Assembly: GCA_039028695.1 (NCBI GenBank)
Contig: JBCCHN010000025.1
Location: 1-54,902 of the forward strand
Source of the DNA: JANQKX01 sp039028695
GTDB taxonomy: Bacteria > Pseudomonadota > Alphaproteobacteria > Kiloniellales > Kiloniellaceae
Direction: 5' to 3'
DNA: 54,902 nucleotides
The notes beneath the pieces were generated by a model. It was not told where the DNA came from. It ran no database searches and saw only the letters and a list, made by a program, of their open reading frames with translations. Both the position numbers and the translations under genes were made by a program. Shown one piece after another: positions 33,176 through 41,159 of the stretch; position 1 is the first letter of the stretch; every line of letters begins with the position of its first letter.

Positions 33176-34411
33176 ATGTCGTTGCTGCGACTATCGCTGA
33201 TGCTGGTGGTTTTTGTGGACATTATGGGCCAAGGGCTCATTTTGCCCATCATAAACACGCTGTTGATCGATCCTTCCAGCAAGTTCCTGCCCAGCGACAC
33301 GTCCCATAATACCCGCGAAGTGCTCTATGGCGTTTTAACCGGGATCTTTTATCTGTTTTGGTTTTTTGGCGCCGCCTACATTTCCAAGCTCTCGGACTAT
33401 ATCGGGCGCAAGCGAGGAATTGTCATCTGTTTGCTGGGCGCTCTCGCCGGTTACATTCTGACCATCATCGCGATCGAAACGGCCAATTTTTACCTTCTTT
33501 TACTGGGCCGAGCGATCTCCGGCTTCACGGCGGGCAATCAGCCCATTGCCCAGGCCGCCCTCATCGACATTAGTCGGGACGACGACGAGCGGGCCCGCAA
33601 CATGGGGAAAGTGGTGGCAGCATCCGCACTGGGGTTGGTTGCCGGCCCTTTGATCGCCGGACTGTTGAGCGATACGGCAATCCTCGGGTCTTACGCAACG
33701 CTGCAGTTGCCTTTCTACTGCGCCGCAGGACTTGTATCACTGGCCCTTTTGCTGGTCCTTGTCTATTTTCACGATGCCCGTCTGGAGCATCGTAAAATCG
33801 ACTTTGGATTGGGTGAGGTCTTCATAAACCTTTTAAGGGTCCGTGACCGGCCAACGATTATCAAGCTATCGGCCGTTTTTTTCTTTTTTGAGTTAGGACT
33901 CAATTCGTTCTTTATCTATTTAAATGACTTTGCGATTGAGCGCTTTCACTTTAGCACCTTCCAAAACAGCTTGTTGCTGACCGTGTTTGGCCTGGTCATG
34001 GCAATTGCAAGCGGACTCCTTGCCGGGCCGGCCATCGCCCGCTTCGGCAAAATTTCGACGGTAGCCTACACTCTGATCCTAATGGCCGTCTCGCTGGCAC
34101 TCTTCACCTTTAATCCCCTGCCTTCGTTATCCTATCTATTGGTGGTTCCCATCGTCTTAGGCTTTGCCATAGGGTATCCGACCCTAATCACCCTTTTTGC
34201 GGCCAGTGTGGGCGAAGATGAGCAAGGCTGGGTCATGGGCATTACCATCGCCCTCTTTACGATAGGGTCCGGCTTTATTGCCCTGACCGGCGGAGCCATG
34301 ATGGCCATTGATCCACGCCTGCCCTTTCTAACCGGAATCGCCAGCTATATCGTTGCATTGATCTTCGTATTTACCCTTTGGCGCCAGGATGACGTGAAGG
34401 CCCTGGACTAA
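33176..34411 (+). CDS. MFS transporter (TetA-like)
   Basis: A 411-residue, 12-helix inner-membrane transporter. TM1 contains VVFVDIMGQGLILPII, the loop 2-3 signature is KLSDYIGRKRGIV, and TM4 has GRAISGFTAGNQPIAQAALID, close to the TetA/DHA1 drug exporters. GGGGGA precedes the ATG. It may export a compound linked to the MBL enzyme upstream, but nothing shows this directly. Confidence 0.86.
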   Translation: MSLLRLSLMLVVFVDIMGQGLILPIINTLLIDPSSKFLPSDTSHNTREVLYGVLTGIFYLFWFFGAAYISKLSDYIGRKRGIVICLLGALAGYILTIIAIETANFYLLLLGRAISGFTAGNQPIAQAALIDISRDDDERARNMGKVVAASALGLVAGPLIAGLLSDTAILGSYATLQLPFYCAAGLVSLALLLVLVYFHDARLEHRKIDFGLGEVFINLLRVRDRPTIIKLSAVFFFFELGLNSFFIYLNDFAIERFHFSTFQNSLLLTVFGLVMAIASGLLAGPAIARFGKISTVAYTLILMAVSLALFTFNPLPSLSYLLVVPIVLGFAIGYPTLITLFAASVGEDEQGWVMGITIALFTIGSGFIALTGGAMMAIDPRLPFLTGIASYIVALIFVFTLWRQDDVKALD

Positions 34412-34494
34412 TCAGGCACGAATGATTGAGCTTTCCAAAGGCAAGCGGGACCTTATGATGGGACTGCAGCCTAATAATGTGAGGCGGATAAAAG

Positions 34495-35355
34495 ATGGTA
34501 ACTGGCAAATGCCTGTGCGGAACACTTCAATGGCAGGTCACAGGCGCAATATCGCAGATGACCCATTGCCACTGTTCTATGTGCCAAAAAGCACACGGCG
34601 CCCCCTTTGCAACCTACGCCGAAGCACCCTCCAAGCTATTCTCCTGGACCGCGGGAGAGGAGGCGATCACAATCTACGAATCCTCGCCCGGCTTTGAGCG
34701 GGCCTTTTGCCGGTACTGCGGCTCGGTCGCCCCCATCATGGACAACATGTCAGAGGGCGGTCAGGGGGATGTTTTTCTTCCCGCTGGCTGTTTGCTGGAA
34801 GATCCGGGCGTCCGCGCCCACACTCACATTTTTGCCGATTCTCACGCGCCCTGGCACCCCATTGAGGATGACCTCCCCCAACACATTGGCTATGAACACC
34901 CCGAAGACGGTCCCACCATCGACCGTCCCAAGCCCGGTCAGTCCTGCAACGGCGTTCTAAACGGAAGTTGTTTGTGCGGCGAAATTGCCTACGAAGTGCG
35001 CAGCCCCATTATGGCGGTGCACAACTGTCACTGTTCCCGCTGCCGCCGGGCCCGCGCCGCTGCCCATACAACCAACGGCTTTACCGAGATTAACGGTGTG
35101 GTCTTTACCCGTGGCGAGGACAAGCTGGTCACCTATAAGCTGCCCGAGGCACGCTTCTTTACGCAGGTTTTCTGCCCCCGCTGCGGCTCTGGCATGCCCC
35201 GCAAAGACCCGGAACGGGAAATTGCCATCATCCCCTTCGGTTCCTTAGACGTCGACCCGGGACGCGGCGCAGACGACCATATCTTCACCGCCTCAAAGGC
35301 GCCCTGGTATGAGATCCCTGGCGACCTTCCCCAATTCGAAGGGGGGCCCAACTAA
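34495..35355 (+). CDS. Double GFA/CENP-V-domain protein
   Basis: A 286-residue protein made of two GFA zinc domains. Domain 1 (residues about 4-130): GKCLCGTLQWQV, CHCSMCQKAHG, FCRYCGSVAP. Domain 2 (about 158-280): GSCLCGEIAYEV, CHCSRCRRARAA, FCPRCGSGMPR. Each keeps its own set of Cys ligands, so both can bind zinc. Most family members have a single domain. It is followed closely (6 bases) by the DUF1810 gene and then a HAD gene, forming a compact run of three. Confidence 0.86.
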   Translation: MVTGKCLCGTLQWQVTGAISQMTHCHCSMCQKAHGAPFATYAEAPSKLFSWTAGEEAITIYESSPGFERAFCRYCGSVAPIMDNMSEGGQGDVFLPAGCLLEDPGVRAHTHIFADSHAPWHPIEDDLPQHIGYEHPEDGPTIDRPKPGQSCNGVLNGSCLCGEIAYEVRSPIMAVHNCHCSRCRRARAAAHTTNGFTEINGVVFTRGEDKLVTYKLPEARFFTQVFCPRCGSGMPRKDPEREIAIIPFGSLDVDPGRGADDHIFTASKAPWYEIPGDLPQFEGGPN

Positions 35356-35361
35356 ACTGTC

Positions 35362-35799
35362 GTGACCACGGATGATCCTTTCGATTTAGAACGCTTCGTC
35401 GTCGCCCAAGACCCTTTGTATGGCCGTGTCATTGTGGAATTGGGTCAGGGCCGCAAAACCAGTCATTGGATGTGGTTCATTTTTCCACAGATCGCCGGAC
35501 TGGGACGCTCCCCCACATCCATGAAATACTCCATCTCGGGGCTGCAGGAGGCTAAGGCCTACCTGGGCCATGAGGTATTGGGTAAGAGACTGCGGGATTG
35601 CGTAAACCTCTTGCTGCGACTGCAGGAGGTCACCGCCGTTGCGGTTTTCGGAGGTGTCGATTCGCAAAAATTGAGATCCTCCATGACGCTCTTTGGCCAA
35701 GCCGCGCCTCAAGATGGCTGCTTTCAAGCCGTCCTTGATCGCTTCTTTGATGGAAAGGGCGATCCGGCAACTTTGGCTATCCTTGAGGAAAAAAAATGA
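35362..35799 (+). CDS. DUF1810 family protein
   Basis: A 145-residue protein covering the whole DUF1810 family: FDLERFVVAQDPLYG, ELGQGRKTSHWMWFIFPQ, LGRSPTSMKYSISGLQEAKAY and VFGGVDSQKLRSSMTLF. The family is cytoplasmic and of unknown function. The start is GTG; its stop overlaps the ATG of the next gene (ATGA), so translation is coupled. Confidence 0.86.
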   Translation: MTTDDPFDLERFVVAQDPLYGRVIVELGQGRKTSHWMWFIFPQIAGLGRSPTSMKYSISGLQEAKAYLGHEVLGKRLRDCVNLLLRLQEVTAVAVFGGVDSQKLRSSMTLFGQAAPQDGCFQAVLDRFFDGKGDPATLAILEEKK

Positions 35800-36467
35800 T
35801 CCGTCGCCACCTGATCCTATTCGACTTCGACGGCACACTGGTGAACAGCTATCGAAGGATTTTGGGTAGTATGGCCGCCACCTTCCGAGCTCGGGGTTTA
35901 CCCATACCGGCGGAGGAGGAAATCTTATCTCTCGTCGGTCTGCAGCCCGTGATTATCATGGGCCGTTTGGCGCCCCAATTGGATCAAGACACGCGAGCGT
36001 CAATGGCCAAAACCTATGTGGCCAATTCCATGCGACTCTGCGCCGAGGATAAAAATCTTGAGCCCCCTTTTCCAGGGGCTGTATCCACTCTCAAGGCCCT
36101 AAGAGCGGACGGACACCTGCTGGGTATGGTGACGGGTAAATCAGCAGCAGGGCTCCAACAGAGCATGGAAAACCTGGCTTGGTTTGAGCACTTCGACGAT
36201 ATCCGACCCGGCGACAGTGGCCCTAGCAAGCCAGATCCGACCTTGATCCTACGCGCCATGGCCGCCACCAAAATGGACCCCGACAAAACAGTCATGGTGG
36301 GCGACACCACCTTTGACATTGAAATGGCGGTTCAGGCGGGCGTAACGCCTATCGGTGTGTCCTGGGGCCACCATGCCGTCGATGACCTTAGAGCGGCCGG
36401 TGCCCGCCATGTCATCGAAAATTTTGGGGAACTGCAAAAGATCCTTCAAGGTTTTCAAGAGGCGTAG
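35796..36467 (+). CDS. HAD-IA hydrolase, phosphoglycolate-phosphatase-like
   Basis: A 223-residue phosphatase with motif I LFDFDGTLVNSY at the N-terminus, an alpha-helical cap with GLQPVIIMGRLAPQLD, motif II GMVTGKS, motif III lysine in PSKPDPTLIL and motif IV MVGDTTFDIEMAVQAG. This is the Gph/pyrophosphatase PpaX branch of HAD enzymes; the substrate is not predictable. It is coupled to the DUF1810 gene by a four-base overlap. Confidence 0.86.
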   Translation: MIRRHLILFDFDGTLVNSYRRILGSMAATFRARGLPIPAEEEILSLVGLQPVIIMGRLAPQLDQDTRASMAKTYVANSMRLCAEDKNLEPPFPGAVSTLKALRADGHLLGMVTGKSAAGLQQSMENLAWFEHFDDIRPGDSGPSKPDPTLILRAMAATKMDPDKTVMVGDTTFDIEMAVQAGVTPIGVSWGHHAVDDLRAAGARHVIENFGELQKILQGFQEA

Positions 36468-36529
36468 AATTGCAGGTACGCCAGGGTTACCAAAGCAGCA
36501 ATGGCCAATATGATCAGTTGTCTTTTCAA
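36455..36529 (-). CDS. Possible single-pass membrane microprotein
   Basis: A 24-codon frame from a TTG, encoding an almost purely hydrophobic segment (LIILAIAALVTLAYLQF). It begins 20 bases after the rhomboid stop on the same strand, with GGAG upstream, and overlaps the end of the convergent HAD gene by 13 bases. The hydrophobic run is longer than expected from chance sequence, but the start codon and expression are uncertain. It could be an accessory to the rhomboid protease. Confidence 0.25.
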   Translation of the reverse strand: MKRQLIILAIAALVTLAYLQFYAS

Positions 36530-36549
36530 CGACTCTTGCGCTCCAGTTT

Positions 36550-37284
36550 CTACTCCAATGGCCGCGGTCGTCGCCAGCCCGGCGGCGGCACCACCCGCGA
36601 CAAAATCCAGCCCAAGGCCATGCCCGCCGCAAATCCGCCGATGTGTGCCTGCCAAGCGATGGTCCCGCCGAAGAGTGAGGCGTTATTGCCCACAAAGCCC
36701 ATCACCAAGTTAATGCCCATAAAGACCATGATCAGGGTAAAGCCAAGGCGCCGAATCGGGCCCTGACTTGTTATCATCAGCACCAAAACAGCCCCCGTCA
36801 TGCCGTAAACGGATGCTGAGGCGCCGATCATGACGCTTGCCTGAGAACTAACCACCAGCAGCTGAGTAAAGGCGCCAGCGACTGAACTCAGAGCAAAGAT
36901 GACAACAAACCATAGAACTCCAAATCGGCGTTCAACAACACTGCCAAAGACCAAAAGGAAGCCCACATTGACCAGGAGGTGCAGCCAATCCACATGCAGA
37001 AATGCATAAGTCACCAAGGTGACGGCACTGTGCAATGAAATGTGGCCGGCCTGCAACTCGAGCTCGAAATGGCCTGGCAGAAAAGCCAAGTATTGCCAAA
37101 CCCTATCCGAGAGGGCGCGCGGCGCGATCTGCAAAATCACGTGAAGGACAATCAAGAGGCCACAGGTCCACATGGTGAAGGGCGGCGCGTTAAAGATGGG
37201 AACCTTTGCGGGGCCGCGTCCTGCCCCACCCGGCCTGTCCGACGGATTACCAGACGGGTGGTCAGGGTATGGATTTTGGCTCAT
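36550..37284 (-). CDS. Rhomboid-family intramembrane serine protease
   Basis: A 244-residue protein with a Pro/Gly-rich cytoplasmic N-terminus and six or so helices. The catalytic Ser is in the GxSx motif IGASASVYG (around residue 157) and the catalytic His in WQAHIGGFAAG near the C-terminus; the HVDWLHLLVN motif of TM2 is present. Rhomboids cut single-pass membrane proteins inside the bilayer. It lies just downstream of the orphan ParA gene on the same strand. Confidence 0.88.
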   Translation of the reverse strand: MSQNPYPDHPSGNPSDRPGGAGRGPAKVPIFNAPPFTMWTCGLLIVLHVILQIAPRALSDRVWQYLAFLPGHFELELQAGHISLHSAVTLVTYAFLHVDWLHLLVNVGFLLVFGSVVERRFGVLWFVVIFALSSVAGAFTQLLVVSSQASVMIGASASVYGMTGAVLVLMITSQGPIRRLGFTLIMVFMGINLVMGFVGNNASLFGGTIAWQAHIGGFAAGMALGWILSRVVPPPGWRRPRPLE

Positions 37285-37378
37285 GGATGGTAAACCTTCA
37301 AAGAACCGTCCGCCTTATCTTGGGTTCATTTGGCTTGGGCATAAGGGAAGTACAGTAACGCTTGGAAGGGCTCGCCTC

Positions 37379-38122
37379 TCACTTTTTTCCCGCCTTCGAG
37401 GATGACTTAGGCGCTGTCGCCCAAGGCAGCATAACCCGGACACATTCAGCTAGATTCAAAATCTCCTGATGTCCCGGGCTGTCGGGCGCATGTTCGCCAA
37501 TCCAAGTGCCGAAGGCGACGGAATCCGCAAAGGCCACCCGCTGGGCAATGGCGGGGCCGATAGCCTCGCCGAATGACTTTAGGATCCCCTCGATAACCTT
37601 GCCCGTCGCTGTGGAGCGGTCCACCCGCGAAGGAATGATCAGGCAACGAGGCCCCTTATCTTTGCGGCGAGCACGGGCGCGGGCGACAAGCTGAAGTGCT
37701 GGTTTGGTCGCCGCCACATCGGCCGCCGTCCCGGTTACAGGCACCAAAACCAAATCGGCAATAGAAACCGCCGCCCGTGTCGCCAAGCCCACGTGAGGCG
37801 GACAGTCCACTACGACAAAGCTGGCCCGCGCGGATTTTAATTCTCGCTTCCATTTTCGGACCCGAGTCTGATCTTCCTCATCGCCCCGTGGCAACAGGCG
37901 AGACAACCAGCTCTCGGAGCCGGCACGATCTTCAAGGGGCATGGCCGTCAGGCGAACCGGCAGCTGCCCTTGGCCTTTCCAGAAGGTACTGGTGCCTTGC
38001 GTATCCGCATCGACAACCAACGAGTCGTCCCCGCCGGCCGTTAAAGCACAGGCCAGATTAACGGCGATGGTCGATTTGCCAACGCCCCCCTTCAAATTTG
38101 CTACCGCAACCACCGCTGCCAT
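37379..38122 (-). CDS. ParA-family ATPase, second orphan copy
   Basis: A 247-residue ATPase with deviant Walker A NLKGGVGKST (residues about 8-17), the Walker A' region VVDADTQGTSTFW and Walker B FVVVDCPPH. The C-terminus is Lys-rich (SSSKAGKK). The frame is open to 38308, but homology begins at the ATG at 38122. There is no parB or parS visible, so a role in positioning something other than a plasmid or chromosome origin is likely. It is the second such gene in the window; the first is paired with a CYTH/CHAD protein. Confidence 0.84.
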   Translation of the reverse strand: MAAVVAVANLKGGVGKSTIAVNLACALTAGGDDSLVVDADTQGTSTFWKGQGQLPVRLTAMPLEDRAGSESWLSRLLPRGDEEDQTRVRKWKRELKSARASFVVVDCPPHVGLATRAAVSIADLVLVPVTGTAADVAATKPALQLVARARARRKDKGPRCLIIPSRVDRSTATGKVIEGILKSFGEAIGPAIAQRVAFADSVAFGTWIGEHAPDSPGHQEILNLAECVRVMLPWATAPKSSSKAGKK

Positions 38123-38438
38123 GAACCGACGCCACGTCCCCTGTCTTTTATCCTTGATAGGACAGCAATTTAACTTCACCCAAACTGGCCGCACCACCGC
38201 TAACCATGACGGCCGCCAGTCGAGTAATACCCCAGAGATCGCCAGGTTGCATTGACCAGGCACCGGATGCAAGGTTTCAAGGCGAACTGGGTCACTAATG
38301 GGACCCACAAGACCGAATATGACGTCGTTTTAAGTCAAGAATTCGGAGAATTAGGTTTATACCGAACCATTGCTTCGCCTAGGTTGGGGCCTTGGCTTAA
38401 GCCACCTCACAGGGGCGGCACCATAGGGAACGAGATCC
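38123..38438. other. Divergent promoter region before the carnitine operon
   Basis: About 316 bases between the leftward ParA gene and the rightward operon. An AGGGAACGAGATCC stretch acts as the Shine-Dalgarno region of the first operon gene. No clear operator or short gene was seen. Confidence 0.6.
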
Positions 38439-39935
38439 ATGGCATATCGCAGGGAAATTCGAAAAGTCGGCATTGTTGGCACGGGCGTGATTGGCGCCGG
38501 ATGGGCGGCCCGCTGCCTGGCCAAGGGCCTGGACGTGGTTGCCAGCGATCCAGCCCCAGGGGCCGAGGAACGGTTGCGCGCGGCTGTGGCCAATGCCTGG
38601 CCGGCGCTTGCCAAGCTCGGTCTGGACGCCACCGCGGACCAGGCGCGTCTAACCTTTGATCCGGATGTTGCCCAAGCCATGGCCGACGTGGATTTCGTGC
38701 AGGAATCCGCCCCCGAACGAGAAGACCTCAAGCGCAAGGTTCACGCCGCCATTGATGCAAGCGTGCCCGCCGATGTGATGATCGCGTCCAGCTCATCAGG
38801 CCTTTTGCCGAGCCAAATTCAACTGGACTGCGCCCATCCCGAACGGGTCTTGATCGGCCACCCCTTCAATCCGGTTTATTTGCTGCCTCTGGTCGAGTGC
38901 TTGGGCGGCGATAAGACCGACCCGGATGCCGTTCAGACGGCCATGGATTTCTACGCGTCTATCGGTATGCGCCCCTTGAGGGTCCGCAAGGAAATTGAGG
39001 GATATATCTCGGACCGCCTTCAGGAAGCCATTTGGCGCGAAGCCTTGCACATGGTCACGGAAGGGGTCGCCAGCACCGACGAGATCGACGACTCTATCAT
39101 TTACGGACCGGGCCTTCGCTGGGCCTTGATGGGCCCCTGCCTAACCTTCCATCTGGCCGGCGGCGATGTGGGTATGAAGCACATGCTGGAGCAGTTCGGG
39201 CCCGCCCTAAAACTGCCCTGGACTAAATTGGTGGCCCCGGAGCTTACCGATGAGCTTATCGACCGCATGGTCACGGGCACCAAGGCCCAGGCGGGCAACG
39301 CGTCGGTGAAGGAACTGGAACAGCTGCGGGACAACTGCCTGATCGGCATCATGCAAACCCTTCGCCAACACGACTATGCCGCCGGGCGGGTCTTGGCCGC
39401 TGCCGAGGCGTCTCGCCTGGCCAGCCAAGCGCCGGCGGCCTGGGCGGCTGGGTCGGATGTACCCGCTCCTTTACGACTCTATGAAACGACGGTGCAAATC
39501 GGCTGGGTCGATTACAACAATCACGTTACCGATTCCCGCTTTTTGGAAATCGCCGGCGAGGGAAGCGAGGCCTTCTTTAGATATATCGGCATGGACCAAG
39601 CCTATTGGGACAGCGGGCAGGCCGTCTATGCCCTTGAGACCCACATGACCCACGTCAAGGAAGCCAAGCTGGGCGATCGCCTGTCCATCACCACCCAGCT
39701 TCTGGACTCCGATGAAAAGCGCTTCCAGCTGTATCACGAAATCTGCAATGGGGATTCCGGTGAGGTCCTGGCCAGTGTCGAAACCCTGCTGATAAACGTG
39801 GACAGCAACGCGAGCCGCTCGACAGCTCTGCCGGCCCAAATCCAGGCAGCTTTGGAGGCCGTGGCGGCTTCCCATGCCGCCGTCGCCCGCCCAGAACGTT
39901 CGGGACGCCGCGTCAGCATGACAAAAGCCCGATAG
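38439..39935 (+). CDS. L-carnitine dehydrogenase fused to thioesterase
   Basis: A 498-residue two-domain protein. The N-terminal part (1 to about 320) is a 3-hydroxyacyl-CoA-dehydrogenase-like enzyme: NAD loop GTGVIGAGWA, SSSSGLLPSQ, GHPFNPVYLLPLVE and a C-terminal helical domain with GPGLRWALMGP, the pattern of L-carnitine 3-dehydrogenase. The C-terminal part (about 345-480) is a hotdog thioesterase: GWVDYNNHVTDSRFLE and LETHMTHVKEAKLGD, as in the betainyl-CoA thioesterase fused to carnitine dehydrogenase in several bacteria. It would oxidise carnitine to 3-dehydrocarnitine and release glycine betaine from betainyl-CoA. The cleavage enzyme (BKACE/DUF849) that links the two steps is not in the window. 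Confidence 0.9.
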   Translation: MAYRREIRKVGIVGTGVIGAGWAARCLAKGLDVVASDPAPGAEERLRAAVANAWPALAKLGLDATADQARLTFDPDVAQAMADVDFVQESAPEREDLKRKVHAAIDASVPADVMIASSSSGLLPSQIQLDCAHPERVLIGHPFNPVYLLPLVECLGGDKTDPDAVQTAMDFYASIGMRPLRVRKEIEGYISDRLQEAIWREALHMVTEGVASTDEIDDSIIYGPGLRWALMGPCLTFHLAGGDVGMKHMLEQFGPALKLPWTKLVAPELTDELIDRMVTGTKAQAGNASVKELEQLRDNCLIGIMQTLRQHDYAAGRVLAAAEASRLASQAPAAWAAGSDVPAPLRLYETTVQIGWVDYNNHVTDSRFLEIAGEGSEAFFRYIGMDQAYWDSGQAVYALETHMTHVKEAKLGDRLSITTQLLDSDEKRFQLYHEICNGDSGEVLASVETLLINVDSNASRSTALPAQIQAALEAVAASHAAVARPERSGRRVSMTKAR

Positions 39936-39978
39936 TTATCAAGGACTGTCAATAATCGCCGCGATAGGGACGAAGAAA

Positions 39979-41136
39979 ATGCATTTTGGCCTCACCGAAG
40001 AACAGCAAATGATCGTGGAAACCGTGCGCACTTTTGTCGAGCGGGAACTCTACCCCTACGAGGACGAGGTGGAGCGCCTTGACGATGTGCCCGCCGAATT
40101 GCGCCAGCAGATTATCGACCGCTCTAAAGAACAAGGCCTTTACGCCGCCAATATGCCCGAAGAACACGGCGGTGGCGGCCTGGATGATTTGACGCTCATG
40201 CTGCTCAGTCGGGAACTGGGCCGTGCCTCCATGGCCCTGCAATGGATCGTCGCCCGACCATCGCAAATCTTAAGTGCCTGTGTGGGCGATCAGATCGAGA
40301 CCTACTTGAAGCCCACCATTCAGGGCGAGCGGGTGGATTGCCTGGCCATGTCCGAGCCCGGCGCCGGATCGGACGTGCGCTCCATGTCCACCAGGGCGGT
40401 GCGAGACGGCAGTGACTTCGTCATCAACGGACAAAAGCATTTCATCAGCAATGGCACCGTCGCCGATTTCATGATCCTCTTTGCGGCCAGCGGGGAAGAA
40501 GACACCCCGCGCGGCAAAAAGAAAAAAATTACCTCCTTTTTGATCGACATGGACACCCCAGGGCTGGAGCGGCGGCGTGGGCCCTCTTGCGTATCTCATA
40601 AGGGCTATCACCAGGCCGAGCTTTATTTTACCGACTGTCGGATTAGCGAGAAGCAGATCCTAGGCGAAGAGGACAGAGGGTTCGACGTGGCCAATGAATG
40701 GCTTGGCGGAACCCGTCTGGAAGTGGCGGCCATGTGCATTGGGCGGGCGCAGAGGGCCTTGGAGATGTCCACCGAATGGGCGGCGCAGCGCAAGCAGTTC
40801 GGCCAGTCCATCGGCAAGTTCCAAGGAGTCTCCTTTAAGCTGGCCGATATGGCCACACAAATCGCCGCAGCGGAGTTGCTGACACTCCAGGCCGCTTGGA
40901 AAAACGATCAAGGCACCATGACCGATCAAGACGCGGCCATGGCAAAACTCCATGCAACCGAGATGCTGGCCATGGTCACCGACGAGGCGATTCAGATTTT
41001 TGGCGGCATGGGCCTCATGGATTCCCTGCCTCTGGAGCGCTTCTGGCGCGATGCGCGGGTCGAGCGGATTTACGACGGCACCAGCGAGATTCAGCGCCAT
41101 ATCATCTCACGCAGCTTGCTACGGCCACACGAATAG
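39979..41136 (+). CDS. Acyl-CoA dehydrogenase (CaiA-like)
   Basis: A 385-residue FAD flavoenzyme with the family blocks CLAMSEPGAGSDVRSM, NGQKHFISNG, RKQFGQSIGKFQ, QIFGGMGLMDSLPLER and the terminal YDGTSEIQRHII. It would introduce or remove an alpha,beta double bond in a CoA thioester. Because it follows carnitine dehydrogenase, a gamma-butyrobetainyl-CoA or crotonobetainyl-CoA substrate is likely, but this is inference. It is 43 bases after the previous gene and 23 bases before the next. Confidence 0.88.
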   Translation: MHFGLTEEQQMIVETVRTFVERELYPYEDEVERLDDVPAELRQQIIDRSKEQGLYAANMPEEHGGGGLDDLTLMLLSRELGRASMALQWIVARPSQILSACVGDQIETYLKPTIQGERVDCLAMSEPGAGSDVRSMSTRAVRDGSDFVINGQKHFISNGTVADFMILFAASGEEDTPRGKKKKITSFLIDMDTPGLERRRGPSCVSHKGYHQAELYFTDCRISEKQILGEEDRGFDVANEWLGGTRLEVAAMCIGRAQRALEMSTEWAAQRKQFGQSIGKFQGVSFKLADMATQIAAAELLTLQAAWKNDQGTMTDQDAAMAKLHATEMLAMVTDEAIQIFGGMGLMDSLPLERFWRDARVERIYDGTSEIQRHIISRSLLRPHE

Positions 41137-41159
41137 GCGGGTCGTAGGGCTTTTTTCAG

